From Sphingomonas sp. PR090111-T3T-6A (GTDB lineage: Bacteria > Pseudomonadota > Alphaproteobacteria > Sphingomonadales > Sphingomonadaceae): DNA of 64,000 nt. How positions within the stretch are numbered: position 1 is the stretch's first letter; the number at the start of each line of letters is the position of its first letter. The notes beneath the pieces are model-generated. The model saw nothing but the letters and a program-made list of their open reading frames with translations. It had not been told where the DNA came from and made no database searches. The stretch is from NCBI RefSeq assembly GCF_000383095.1, contig NZ_AORL01000004.1, positions 103,020 through 167,019 of the forward strand. Reading direction: 5' to 3'. The translations under genes and the position numbers were made by a program. Of the stretch, positions 9,487 to 22,089 are shown one piece after another.

Positions 9487-10227
9487 ATGACCGATGCAAC
9501 CCAACAGAACAGCACAATCGACCCCGCCGAAGCCGCGCATTTCGGCAAGCTCGCCGCCGAGTGGTGGGACCCGAAGGGGTCGTCCGCGATGCTGCACCGG
9601 CTGAACCCCGTACGGCTGGGATTCGTGCGCGAGATGATCGACCGGCACTTCGGCAGCTTCCACAATGAACGGCGGCCGCTGGCGGGCAAGCGTGCGCTCG
9701 ATGTCGGCTGCGGCGCGGGGCTTCTGACCGAGCCGCTGGCGCGCATGGGCGCGAGCGCGACCGGCCTCGACGCGGCGGCGGAGAACATCGCGGCGGCGCG
9801 GCTCCATGCCGAAGGGCAGGGGCTGGAGATCGACTATCGCCACGGCAGCGTCGAGCTGCTGGAGGCGGAGGATCGCTTCGATCTCGTCTGCTCGATGGAG
9901 GTGATCGAGCATGTCACCGATCCCGGGGCCTTCGTGGCGGGCCTTGCGGGGGCGCTGGCACCGGGCGGGTTGATGCTGCTCTCGACGCCCAACCGCACGG
10001 CGCTGTCGAAGCTGGCGCTTATCACCGTGGGCGAGGGGTTGGGGCAGATCCCCAAGGGCACGCACGACTGGCAGAAATTCCTGAAGCCCGACGAACTCGG
10101 CGGGTTGCTCGAGGAGGCCGGGCTTCAGGTGATCGAGACGCGCGGGCTGTCGTTCGATCCGATGAAGGGCTTCACCCTCTCGGACGACGTCCGCATGGAC
10201 TATCTGCTGGCGGCGGTGGCCGCCTGA
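9487..10227 (+). CDS. ubiG: Bifunctional ubiquinone O-methyltransferase
   Basis: SAM methyltransferase that performs both O-methylations of ubiquinone synthesis. The 246-residue product has the UbiG opener AHFGKLAAEWWDPKGSSAML, motif I ALDVGCGAGLLTEPLARMGA, and CSMEVIEHVTDPGAF, which is diagnostic for UbiG/Coq3. GTHDWQKFLKPDEL near the C-terminus is also characteristic. It is divergent from lysC, with a 69-bp promoter region between the two start codons. Confidence 0.96.
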   Translation: MTDATQQNSTIDPAEAAHFGKLAAEWWDPKGSSAMLHRLNPVRLGFVREMIDRHFGSFHNERRPLAGKRALDVGCGAGLLTEPLARMGASATGLDAAAENIAAARLHAEGQGLEIDYRHGSVELLEAEDRFDLVCSMEVIEHVTDPGAFVAGLAGALAPGGLMLLSTPNRTALSKLALITVGEGLGQIPKGTHDWQKFLKPDELGGLLEEAGLQVIETRGLSFDPMKGFTLSDDVRMDYLLAAVAA

Positions 10228-10234
10228 GCAGAGG

Positions 10235-11035
10235 TCAGGCGGCGCGGTAACGCGCTGCCACGTCGCGCCTGGAGAGGTTGGGCGCCATGGCAAGGCGCGC
10301 CTCGTTGAGCGCGACATACTGGCCCTCGTCGGGCAGCGGCGGGATGGTCACTGTCTCGCGGCGGTCGAAGCCGACGAGGGCGGCGTCGACCAGATCGTCG
10401 ACATGCATCACCGCATCGGGCGGGAGCAGCGCGTCGACGTCCTTGCCCGAGCGCTCCCAGATTTCGGTGCGGGTCGCGCCGGGAAGGACGGCCTGCACAT
10501 AGAGGCCCTTGTCCTTGTGCTGCGCCGCCATTGACTGGGTGACGTTGAGCAGGAAGGCCTTGGTGCCGCTATAGACGCCGTCGAACATCTCCGGGGCGAA
10601 GGCCAGCACCGAGGCGATGTTGACGATCGCGCCATGCCCCCGCGCCACGAACGCCTTGCCGGCGGCCGAGGCCAGCAGCGTCGGCGCGGTGATGTTGAGC
10701 GCGATGATGCGGTTGAGTTCGGCAGGCCCGTTCTCGAGGATGCCGCCGTTCAGCGACATGCCCGCATTGTTGATGAGCAGCGTGATCGACGGATCGGAGG
10801 CGAGCTTCTGCTCGATCGCGGTCACGTCGGCGGCGTCGGTGAGATCGGCGCCGATCACGTCGATGGTCACGCCCGTTTCCGCGCGAAGGCGCCCGGCGAG
10901 CGTCTCCATGCGCGTGGTGTCTCGCGCCACGAGGATGAGGTTGTAGCCGCGCTTGGCGAGGCGGTCCGCATAGACCGCGCCGATGCCGCTGGAGGCGCCC
11001 GTGATGAGGGCAGTGCCGAGGGGGGTGCTGCTCAT
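10235..11035 (-). CDS. Short-chain dehydrogenase/reductase
   Basis: Classical SDR of 266 residues with TGASSGIG at the NAD(P) Rossmann loop, INNAGMSLNG, and YSGTKAF as the YxxxK catalytic pair preceded by IVNIAS. Start at 11035 is preferred to 11062 because AAAGGA lies upstream at good spacing. The gene is divergent from an HxlR regulator; the shared 70-bp promoter contains a near-perfect 20-bp palindrome (11079-11098). This strongly suggests the SDR is its target, perhaps in quinone, aldehyde or electrophile detoxification. Substrate is not predictable. Confidence 0.85.
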   Translation of the reverse strand: MSSTPLGTALITGASSGIGAVYADRLAKRGYNLILVARDTTRMETLAGRLRAETGVTIDVIGADLTDAADVTAIEQKLASDPSITLLINNAGMSLNGGILENGPAELNRIIALNITAPTLLASAAGKAFVARGHGAIVNIASVLAFAPEMFDGVYSGTKAFLLNVTQSMAAQHKDKGLYVQAVLPGATRTEIWERSGKDVDALLPPDAVMHVDDLVDAALVGFDRRETVTIPPLPDEGQYVALNEARLAMAPNLSRRDVAARYRAA

Positions 11036-11078
11036 GTCCAATTCCTTTCGACTCGGGTTCAACGAGTAACTTGCGTTT

Positions 11079-11098
11079 TGATAGTAACGTGACTATCA
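11079..11098. promoter_or_regulatory. Palindromic operator between SDR and HxlR genes
   Basis: TGATAGTA-ACGT-GACTATCA: seven perfect base pairs in each arm and a self-complementary ACGT centre, with a single mismatched pair. AGTAAC also recurs directly at 11065 and 11083. It lies 8 nt before the regulator's ATG and 43 nt before the SDR start, well placed for repression of both. HxlR proteins bind such short dyads as dimers; assignment to this HxlR is inferred from position. Confidence 0.65.
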
Positions 11099-11105
11099 CA
11101 ATGCA

Positions 11106-11549
11106 ATGGACGTTGAGAAATATTCCGGGGGCACCTGCCCCGTGGCCCGCGCGCTGCTCCGGGTAGGCGATGCCTGGAGCATGATGATCCTCCGCGACGC
11201 CGGCTATGGCGCCACGCGGTTCGATCAGTTCCGGCAGAGCCTGGGGATCGCGCCCAACATCCTCACCCGCCGCCTGTCGGCGCTCACCGAGGCGGGATTG
11301 CTGGAGAAAAGGCGCTACAGCGAGCGGCCGCCGCGCGACGAATATGTGCTGACCGACAAGGGGCGGGATTTCCTGCCCGTGCTGGCGGCGATCGGCGCGT
11401 GGGGAACGCGGCACTATGGGCCGGACGGCGTCAGCCATGCCGTCGATGCCGAGACGGGCGCGCGGATCGAGCCGGTCGTGGTGGACCGTGCGACGGGGCG
11501 GCCGCTCAGCGAGATTCGCACCCGTCTGGTGATGCCCGACGGGCGTTGA
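11106..11549 (+). CDS. HxlR family transcriptional regulator
   Basis: A 147-residue winged-helix regulator. CPVARALLRVGDAWSMMILR holds the conserved N-terminal Cys and the W-x-x-x-I-L-R helix of HxlR proteins; the recognition region is FRQSLGIAPNILTRRLSALT followed by the wing around RPPRDEYVLTDKGRDF. The Cys in SGGTCPVA is the residue that senses electrophiles or aldehydes in characterised relatives. Divergent from an SDR oxidoreductase and immediately downstream of a 20-bp dyad, so likely an autoregulated repressor or sensor of that enzyme. Confidence 0.88.
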   Translation: MDVEKYSGGTCPVARALLRVGDAWSMMILRDAGYGATRFDQFRQSLGIAPNILTRRLSALTEAGLLEKRRYSERPPRDEYVLTDKGRDFLPVLAAIGAWGTRHYGPDGVSHAVDAETGARIEPVVVDRATGRPLSEIRTRLVMPDGR

Positions 11550-11567
11550 AGCCCGCCGGGGGAGAGG

Positions 11568-12986
11568 TCAGGCGGCTTCCGCTTCCGGATCGACCGTCGG
11601 CGCGAGCAGGCGCCCGGCGGCCCCGCGCACGATCAGCAGCACCACGCCGCCGCCGGCGACGAGGGCCGCGTGCAGCCCCCAGAAGGCGAAGCCGGACATG
11701 GTGCCGAGCAACGCCGCGAGCTTCGCCACGATCAGTCCGGCGATGAACAGGTTGATGTAGTAGATCGCCATCAGCGTCGCCGCGAGCGCCTTGGGCGCGA
11801 CGCGCGAATAGAGCGCGAGGCCGACCGGGAAGATGTTGGCGAAGCCGATGTCGTTCAGGATGTGGAACGCAAGGCCCCAGGCGAGGCTCACCTTCTGCCC
11901 CGTCGCCGCCTCATGCAGCGAGGCGAGCGCCAGCGTCAGCGGCCCGAGCGCCGCCACGAAGGCGCCGATGGTGAGCTTGGTGATCTCGTCGGGCTCGGGG
12001 AAACGCGTCCCCCACCAGCGCCAGAAGATCACCGATCCCGCCATTGTGACGGTCGACACGATGGCATCGAGCGAGATCAGGAAGGTCGACGGCATCGACC
12101 AGCCGAAGAAGCTGAGCTGATAATGCTGGTCGCCCCACAGCTCGTAAGCCGCGAAGAGCTGCTGGTTGCCGATCGCGGTGAAGGAGAGCACCGGCACCAG
12201 CAGCGCCAGCACCAGCACGCGCTTGCCCTCGCCCGGCGCGAGCTTCGGCCGGGGCTCCACGACGCCGCCCTTGTGCTTGGGTGCGGGCTCGGCGGGCAGC
12301 CAGCGGCGGCCCGAGAGATAGACGAGGAGGCCGATCACCATCCCCACGCCCGCCGCGCCGAAGCCGAAATGCCAGGCGATCTTCTGGCCGAGGAAGCCGC
12401 ACACGATCGGAGAGGCGATCACCGCGATCTGGATGCCGATCATGAAGATCTGGAAGGCGTCCGCGCGGCGCAGGTCTCCCGGCGCATAGAGATCGCCGAC
12501 CTGCGCCGCGATATTGCCCTTGAAGAAGCCCACGCCGACCAGAAGGCAGGCGAGCGCGAGCAGGAAGGTCTGGTCGAAGGCCATGAAGAAATGGCCGAAC
12601 GACATGGTCACGGCGCCGAAGATCACGGCGCGGGTGCGGCCGATCCAGCGGTCCGCGATCGCGCCGCCGACGAGCGGGGTGAGATAGACGAGGCCGCCAT
12701 AAAGGCCGGCGATCGCGCCGCCCATGGTGAGCGGGGTCAGCGGGCCGAACAGCCCTTCGAGCATGTGGCGAAAGGGCGGGAAGCCCCAGATATGCTCGAT
12801 ATGGCCGGGCTGGAAGAGCTGCTTGGCGCCATAAAGCGCGAGCAGGGTCGCCATGCCATAATAGGAGAAACGCTCCCACGCCTCGGCGAAGGAGAGATAG
12901 CCGAGGCCGCGGGGATGGCCGAGAAAGGCCCGGTCGGACTGGTAGTCGAGCGCTGGCTCCGCGCCCGCGGCAGTGGTGGCGTTCAT
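11568..12986 (-). CDS. Proton-dependent oligopeptide transporter (POT/PTR family)
   Basis: Inner-membrane MFS symporter for di- and tripeptides. The 472-residue product has about 14 hydrophobic helices and the PTR signature ERFSYYGMATLLALY near the N-terminus (E-x-E-R-F-S-Y-Y-G class; here AEAWERFSYYG). VGFFKGNIAAQVGDLY is the second family signature. Its ATG overlaps the TGA of the upstream GST gene in ATGA, so translation is coupled. Dipeptide uptake is inferred from the family. Confidence 0.88.
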   Translation of the reverse strand: MNATTAAGAEPALDYQSDRAFLGHPRGLGYLSFAEAWERFSYYGMATLLALYGAKQLFQPGHIEHIWGFPPFRHMLEGLFGPLTPLTMGGAIAGLYGGLVYLTPLVGGAIADRWIGRTRAVIFGAVTMSFGHFFMAFDQTFLLALACLLVGVGFFKGNIAAQVGDLYAPGDLRRADAFQIFMIGIQIAVIASPIVCGFLGQKIAWHFGFGAAGVGMVIGLLVYLSGRRWLPAEPAPKHKGGVVEPRPKLAPGEGKRVLVLALLVPVLSFTAIGNQQLFAAYELWGDQHYQLSFFGWSMPSTFLISLDAIVSTVTMAGSVIFWRWWGTRFPEPDEITKLTIGAFVAALGPLTLALASLHEAATGQKVSLAWGLAFHILNDIGFANIFPVGLALYSRVAPKALAATLMAIYYINLFIAGLIVAKLAALLGTMSGFAFWGLHAALVAGGGVVLLIVRGAAGRLLAPTVDPEAEAA

Positions 12987-13654
12987 TCCAGGAAATCAAC
13001 CTTGTCGTAATGCGCCGGCGGGCCGATCACCTCCATCCGCTCCGATAGCATCGGGCGGAAGCTCGGGCGGCTCTTCAGGCCAGAATACCATTGTTTGGTC
13101 TGCTCGTGACCACGCCAGTCGATCCCCCCCAGATAGTCGGCGACCGAGAGATGCGCGGCGGCGGCAAGGTCGGCGAGGCTCAGCACCGGGCCGCCCAGCC
13201 AGCGGCGATGGTCGAGCAGCCAGTCGATATAATCGAGATGGCTGTTGGCGTTCTTCATCGCCTCGCGCAGCGCCTTGGCGTCGGGCGAGGTGCGGTGGAC
13301 GAGGCGCTTGAGCATCCGCTCCGACATCAGCGGGCCGACCACCTCGCCATAGAGACGCTCGTCGAACCAGGCGACGAGGCGGCGGATTTCCGCGCGCGCG
13401 GCCGCATCGCCGCCGAGCATCGGCGCCTTGTCGATCGTCTCTTCGAAATATTCGCAGATCGCGTTGGAATCGCAGAGCGTCACCTGGCCCTGCACCATCA
13501 CCGGGGTCTGCCCGGCGGGGTTGAGATCGATGAACTCGTCGCGCTTCAGCCAGGGCGATTCGCGGACCAGCTCGTAGCCCACGCCCTTCTCGCCCAGCAG
13601 AAGACGGACCTTGCGCGAAAAGGGGCAGAGCGGGAATTGGAAGAGGTGCCACAT
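12983..13654 (-). CDS. Glutathione S-transferase family protein
   Basis: A 223-residue GST-fold protein starting MWHLFQFPLCPFSRKVRLLL, a thioredoxin-fold N-terminus with the CPFS active-site segment typical of bacterial beta/theta-like GSTs, followed by NPAGQTPVMVQG and LCDSNAICEYFEE (glutathione gamma-glutamyl site). The helical C-terminal domain contains GGPVLSLADLAAAAHLSVADYL. The longer frame from 13744 would read into repeat DNA and is rejected. First gene of a two-gene unit with the POT transporter (4-nt overlap). Confidence 0.85.
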   Translation of the reverse strand: MWHLFQFPLCPFSRKVRLLLGEKGVGYELVRESPWLKRDEFIDLNPAGQTPVMVQGQVTLCDSNAICEYFEETIDKAPMLGGDAAARAEIRRLVAWFDERLYGEVVGPLMSERMLKRLVHRTSPDAKALREAMKNANSHLDYIDWLLDHRRWLGGPVLSLADLAAAAHLSVADYLGGIDWRGHEQTKQWYSGLKSRPSFRPMLSERMEVIGPPAHYDKVDFLE

Positions 13655-13703
13655 GATGCCCCTGCCTAGACGGCAGGCGGGGCAGGGGGAAGAGGGCGCA
13701 AGC

Positions 13704-13839
13704 AATCCTCCCCCCGCAAGGGGGAGGGGGACCATGCGCAGCATGGTGGAGGGGGCGGAGGTGGGCGGCTTGCCGGCCTCTCGCGGTGATACCCCTCCAC
13801 CGCCTTCGGCGGTCCCCCTCCCCTTTTTAGGGGAGGATT
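13704..13839. repeat. REP/MITE-like palindromic repeat element
   Basis: A 136-bp G/C-tract element whose ends are a perfect 10-bp inverted repeat, AATCCTCCCC (13704-13713) and GGGGAGGATT (13830-13839). Inside are further dyads, including CCGCCTTCGGCGG and purine/pyrimidine runs able to pair with each other. The right end touches the gltB stop codon (13840-13842). Such CTCCACC...GGGGAG palindromes are a familiar class of dispersed repeat in sphingomonad genomes; no second copy lies in this window. It may also serve as a transcript 3' end for gltB. Confidence 0.65.
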
Positions 13840-18395
<4,556 letters not shown>

Positions 18396-18396
<1 letters not shown>

Positions 18397-19856
18397 CACG
18401 CAGCCACCATCTGGGGCTGTGCCTTGGCGGCCTTCGCCTTGTCCTTGAGCCAGGCGTGCATCCGCTCGGAGACGTCGCGGCCATCGCGCACGCCCCACAC
18501 CACGAGGCTCGCGCCGCGCACGATGTCGCCGGCGGCGAACACGCCCGGAAGCGAGGTCTGCATCGTCTTGTGGTCGATGCGCAGCGTCCCCCAGCGGGTG
18601 ACGGACAGCTCCGGCGCGCCGAACATCTGGGGCAGATCCTCGGGGTCGAAGCCCAGCGCCTGAATCACGAGATCGGCCTCCAGATGGAAGTCGCTGCCCG
18701 GATCGGCTTCCGGCGCGCGGCGGCCGGAGGCGTCGGGCGCGCCGAGGCGCATCTTGGACGCATGGACGCCGGTGATCGTGTCCGCGCCGTCGAACGCCTT
18801 GGGGGCGGAGAGCCAGACGAACTCGACGCCCTCCTCCTCGGCATTGGCGACCTCGCGCTGCGAGCCGGGCATGTTGGCGCGGTCGCGGCGATAGAGGCAC
18901 TTCACCGACTTGGCGCCCTGCCGCACGGCAGTGCGCACGCAGTCCATGGCGGTGTCGCCGCCGCCGACCACGACGACATGCTTGCCCTCGGCGTTGAGCG
19001 AGCCGTCGTCCCATGCGGGCACGGCATCGCCGAAGCTCTTGCGGTTGGACGCGATCAGATAGTCGAGCGCCTTCACCACGCCGGCCACGCCGACGCCCGG
19101 CGCCTTGATCGCGCGCGCCTTGTAGACGCCGGTAGCGACGAGCAGCGCGTCATGGCGCTCTCGGAGTTGGGCGAGCGTCGCGTCGCGGCCGACCTCGAAG
19201 CCGAGGTGGAAATGGATGCCCGAGGCCTGCAACCGCTCGATGCGACGGGTGACGACTTCCTTCTCCAGCTTGAAGCCGGGGATGCCGTAGACGAGCAGGC
19301 CGCCGGCGCGGTCGTGCCGGTCGTAGACATGCACGTCATAACCATGGCCGCGCAGATACTCCGCCGCGGTGAGGCCGGCCGGGCCCGCGCCGATGATGCC
19401 GACTGACTGGTCCGAACGATCGCGCGTCGGGTTGACGGGCTCGACCCAGCCCTCCTTCCAGGCGGTGTCGGTGATGAACTTCTCGATCGAGCCGATGGTG
19501 ACGGCGCCATGGCCGGAGAACTCGATGACGCAATTGCCTTCGCACAGGCGATCCTGCGGACAGATGCGGCCGCAGATCTCGGGCATGGTGGAGGTGGAGG
19601 CCGACAGCTCATAGGCCTCGCGCAGGCGCCCTTCCGCGGTCAGGCGCAGCCAGTCCGGGATGTGGTTGTGGAGCGGGCAGTGCGTCGAGCAATAGGGCAC
19701 GCCGCATTGCGAGCAGCGGCTGGCCTGCTCCTCGGCCTTCTCCGCGAGATAGGCGCGGGTGATCTCGGCGAAATCCTCGGCGCGAATCTCGGGTGCGCGC
19801 TTTTCGGGGTAAGCCTGCCCCACGCCCACGAATGTCTGCATCGAATTATTCGCCAT
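18396..19856 (-). CDS. gltD: Glutamate synthase (NADPH) small subunit
   Basis: Beta subunit that passes electrons from NADPH via FAD and 4Fe-4S clusters to GltB. The 486-residue product carries CSQCGVPYCSTHCPL and CGRICPQDRLCEGNC iron-sulfur cysteines, the FAD loop GIIGAGPAGLTAAEYLRGHG and the NADPH loop VVVVGGGDTAMDC inside a Fer4_20/pyridine nucleotide-disulfide fold. Start at 19856 (MANNSMQTF) has a GGAGGG ribosome site; 19886 has none. First gene of gltD-gltB, with an 18-bp dyad upstream at 19917. Confidence 0.97.
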
Positions 19857-19916
19857 CGCGCCCTCCAATTGAGGACGCGAAAGCATAGAAAATGGGGTGA
19901 GTCACGAAAGGAATCG

Positions 19917-19934
19917 GTGATAGGTAAATATCAC
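19917..19934. promoter_or_regulatory. Dyad upstream of gltDB
   Basis: GTGATA-GGTAAA-TATCAC is a perfect 6-bp inverted repeat with a 6-bp spacer, 61 nt upstream of the gltD start codon in an AT-rich stretch. It is well placed for an operator of the glutamate synthase operon. The binding protein is unknown; no regulator gene is adjacent. Confidence 0.4.
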
Positions 19935-19994
19935 TGACCAATTAATGGGCTCATTTTCCGTCTTTCACGATCAGATGGGTTCGGATGGAGTCTT

Positions 19995-20015
19995 ATAGGT
20001 CCGATATGGACCTAT
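19995..20015. terminator. Perfect hairpin at the uppP stop codon
   Basis: ATAGGTCC-GATAT-GGACCTAT, 8 perfect base pairs around a 5-nt loop. Its right edge is the last base of the uppP stop codon. In minus-strand RNA it would fold directly after uppP translation; no U-tract follows, so it may stabilise the mRNA end or mark a weak terminator ahead of gltDB. Confidence 0.45.
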
Positions 20016-20818
20016 CAATGCATCAGCCAGAACAGCGCCGCCGCACCGGCGACGATGCGATACCAGGCGAAGGGCGCGAAGCCGTGGCGCGAGACCACGG
20101 AGACGAACGCCTTCACCACCACCAACGCCACCACGAAGGCGGTCACGAAGCCGATCGCGATCTCCGGCCAGCCGACGGCGCCGGGCGTGGCGAGCGCCGC
20201 GCGATTCTTGGCCAGCTCCACCACGGTCGCGCCCAGCATGGTGGGGATGGCGAGGAAGAAGCTGAACTCCGCCGCCGTGCGCCGCTCGACGCCCAGCGAC
20301 AGCGCGCCGAGGATCGTCGCGCCCGAGCGGCTGACGCCGGGGATCATGGCGAGGCACTGGATGATGCCGATGCCGAGTGTGGTCGGCACGGGCAGCGCCG
20401 AGACGCCGACCAGGCGATGCCGCTTCACCAGCTTCTCGATGACGAGGATGGCGATGCCGCCCGCGATCAGCGCGTAGCAGACGATGTCCGGCCGGGTGAG
20501 CAGCGCCTCGATCCGCTTGTGGAAGGCGAGGCCGATCACGGCGGCGGGCAGGAAGGCGATCAGGATGTTGCGCAGGAAGCGCCAGGATTCCGGCCGGCCT
20601 CGCCACAATCCGTTCAGTACGGCCATGAACGTCCGCCAGTAGAGCACCACGATCGCGAGGATCGCGCCGAGCTGGATGACGATGTTGAACACCTGCCACT
20701 GCGCATCGTCATAGCCGAGCAGCGCGCCCGCGAGGATCAGATGGCCGGTGGAGGAGACGGGGAGGAACTCGGTCAACCCCTCGACGATGCCGAGGAGGAT
20801 GGGCTGAAGGATCATCAT
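20015..20818 (-). CDS. uppP: Undecaprenyl-diphosphatase
   Basis: BacA/UppP integral membrane phosphatase that recycles undecaprenyl pyrophosphate for peptidoglycan and polysaccharide synthesis. The 267-residue product has about eight transmembrane helices. Both catalytic motifs are present: EGLTEFLPVSSTGHLILAG (E-rich motif) and AMIPGVSRSGATILGALSLG (PGxSRSG). Two tandem ATG codons occur at 20818 and 20815. It lies 68 nt downstream of the epimerase gene, separated by a strong terminator, so it likely has its own promoter. Confidence 0.96.
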   Translation of the reverse strand: MMILQPILLGIVEGLTEFLPVSSTGHLILAGALLGYDDAQWQVFNIVIQLGAILAIVVLYWRTFMAVLNGLWRGRPESWRFLRNILIAFLPAAVIGLAFHKRIEALLTRPDIVCYALIAGGIAILVIEKLVKRHRLVGVSALPVPTTLGIGIIQCLAMIPGVSRSGATILGALSLGVERRTAAEFSFFLAIPTMLGATVVELAKNRAALATPGAVGWPEIAIGFVTAFVVALVVVKAFVSVVSRHGFAPFAWYRIVAGAAALFWLMH

Positions 20819-20845
20819 GGACGCGACACTCGGTTCGGAAGCCGG

Positions 20846-20876
20846 AAAACAAAAGGGCCGGCACATCGGCCGGCCC
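20846..20876 (-). terminator. Rho-independent terminator after the NDUFA9-like gene
   Basis: On the minus strand, GGGCCGGC-CGATGT-GCCGGCCC forms an 8-bp perfect GC stem followed by TTTTGTTTT. It lies between the 20887 gene and uppP. Confidence 0.8.
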
Positions 20877-20886
20877 CGTAAAGAGA

Positions 20887-21822
20887 TCAGGACGCCTTGC
20901 GGATCGCCCCGAAGCGCCCTGCGCGCCGGTATCGCACCAGCCAGCCGGGCGCCACGGCCTCCAGCGCGGTCGGCTTCACGCCGAGATCGACGAGACCGTC
21001 GGCGCCCGTCGCCACGACATTGTCGGACTGGAGCATCTGCCACTGGTCCTGCGTGATCGGCGCGCAGGGCAGGAAGCCGAAGCGGGCGATCAGGCCGCCC
21101 AGGCTGTCCGGCAGTTCGAGGAAGGTCGGCGTCGCGCCGATCATCGTGGCGGTGCGGCGGATGAGATCGCCCATCGCGATCACCTCTGGCCCGCCCAGCT
21201 CGAAGGTGCGGCCGGCATAACGCTCGGGATCGAGCACGGCGTTGGCGATCGCCCTGGCGACGTCGGCCACGAACACCGGCTGGAAGCGCGCGCCCGCGCG
21301 CAGGATCGGCACCACCGGGCCCGACTGCATCATGGCGCCGAAGCGGTTCACGAAATTGTCCTCGGCGCCGAAGATGATCGACGGGCGCACGATGGTCGCG
21401 GCCGGGAAGGCGCCGCGGACGACCAGTTCGCCTTCGGCCTTGGTGCGGCCGTAGACGGTGGACGAATTGGCGCTCGCGCCGATCGCGGACACATGCACCA
21501 GCGCCCGCACGCCCGCGGACGCCGCAGCCTCGGCCACGTTGCGCGCGCCGTCGACATGCACTGCCTGGAGCTTGCCCGAGAGGATGCCGACCAGGTTCAC
21601 CACCACATCGCTGCCCTGAATGGCGCGGCGCACCGTGTCCGGCTTGGTGATGTCGGCGGCGATGAACTGGGTCTGGCCGAGGCCACCCAGCGGCTTCACG
21701 AAGAAGGCGCGCTTGGGGTCGCGCTCGACGATCCGCACCCGCACGCCGCGCTGAAGCAGCGCCTGCGCGACATAGCGCCCCAGGAACCCGCCCCCGCCGA
21801 ACAGCGTCACCAGCTCTGCCAT
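20887..21822 (-). CDS. NAD(P)-dependent epimerase/dehydratase, complex I NDUFA9-like
   Basis: Atypical SDR of 311 residues opening MAELVTLFGGGGFLGRYVAQ (GxxGxxG nucleotide loop), then IVERDPKRAFF, VVNLVGIL, VHVSAIGA and a YGRTKAEGE active-site-like segment. This matches the NDUFA9/39-kDa complex I subunit family found widely in alphaproteobacteria, where it is not in the nuo operon. Its bacterial role, possibly quinone or complex I related, is unproven. ATG at 21831 is an alternative start. A terminator follows directly. Confidence 0.82.
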   Translation of the reverse strand: MAELVTLFGGGGFLGRYVAQALLQRGVRVRIVERDPKRAFFVKPLGGLGQTQFIAADITKPDTVRRAIQGSDVVVNLVGILSGKLQAVHVDGARNVAEAAASAGVRALVHVSAIGASANSSTVYGRTKAEGELVVRGAFPAATIVRPSIIFGAEDNFVNRFGAMMQSGPVVPILRAGARFQPVFVADVARAIANAVLDPERYAGRTFELGGPEVIAMGDLIRRTATMIGATPTFLELPDSLGGLIARFGFLPCAPITQDQWQMLQSDNVVATGADGLVDLGVKPTALEAVAPGWLVRYRRAGRFGAIRKAS

Positions 21823-21957
21823 CGCCTGCATATCCCTTGTGTCGAAAACCGTGTGTGCGGTCGCCTTGCCCCCGCTTGTTGTGGAAAACAAGCGACAACG
21901 AAAAATTGCCGTTGACAGGTCCGCACACCCGCCGCTATCCGCCGCGGCCTACCCCGT

Positions 21958-22044
21958 GCCCAGATGGCGGAATTGGTAGACGCACCAGCTTCAGGTGCTG
22001 GCGATCGCAAGGTCGTGGAGGTTCGAGTCCTCTTCTGGGCACCA
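21958..22044 (+). tRNA. trnL: tRNA-Leu (anticodon CAG)
   Basis: Acceptor stem GCCCAGA pairs with TCTGGGC, followed by an encoded CCA. The anticodon arm CCAGC-TTCAGGT-GCTGG gives CAG in positions 34-36, reading CUG, the major leucine codon of a GC-rich genome. A long class II variable arm and the T-loop TTCGAGT confirm the type. Confidence 0.97.
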
Positions 22045-22089
22045 TTTTCCCCGAGATGAGAAAATCCCCCTTAGGGGACATTTGCCGCA

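Noticed and set aside
9418..10317. N-terminal extension of lysC
   Set aside because: Antisense to ubiG; the KFGGTS motif starts 10 residues after the ATG at 9417, as in normal aspartate kinases.
20819..21928. N-terminal extension of uppP
   Set aside because: Would read through a strong terminator and antisense/out of frame across the epimerase gene.
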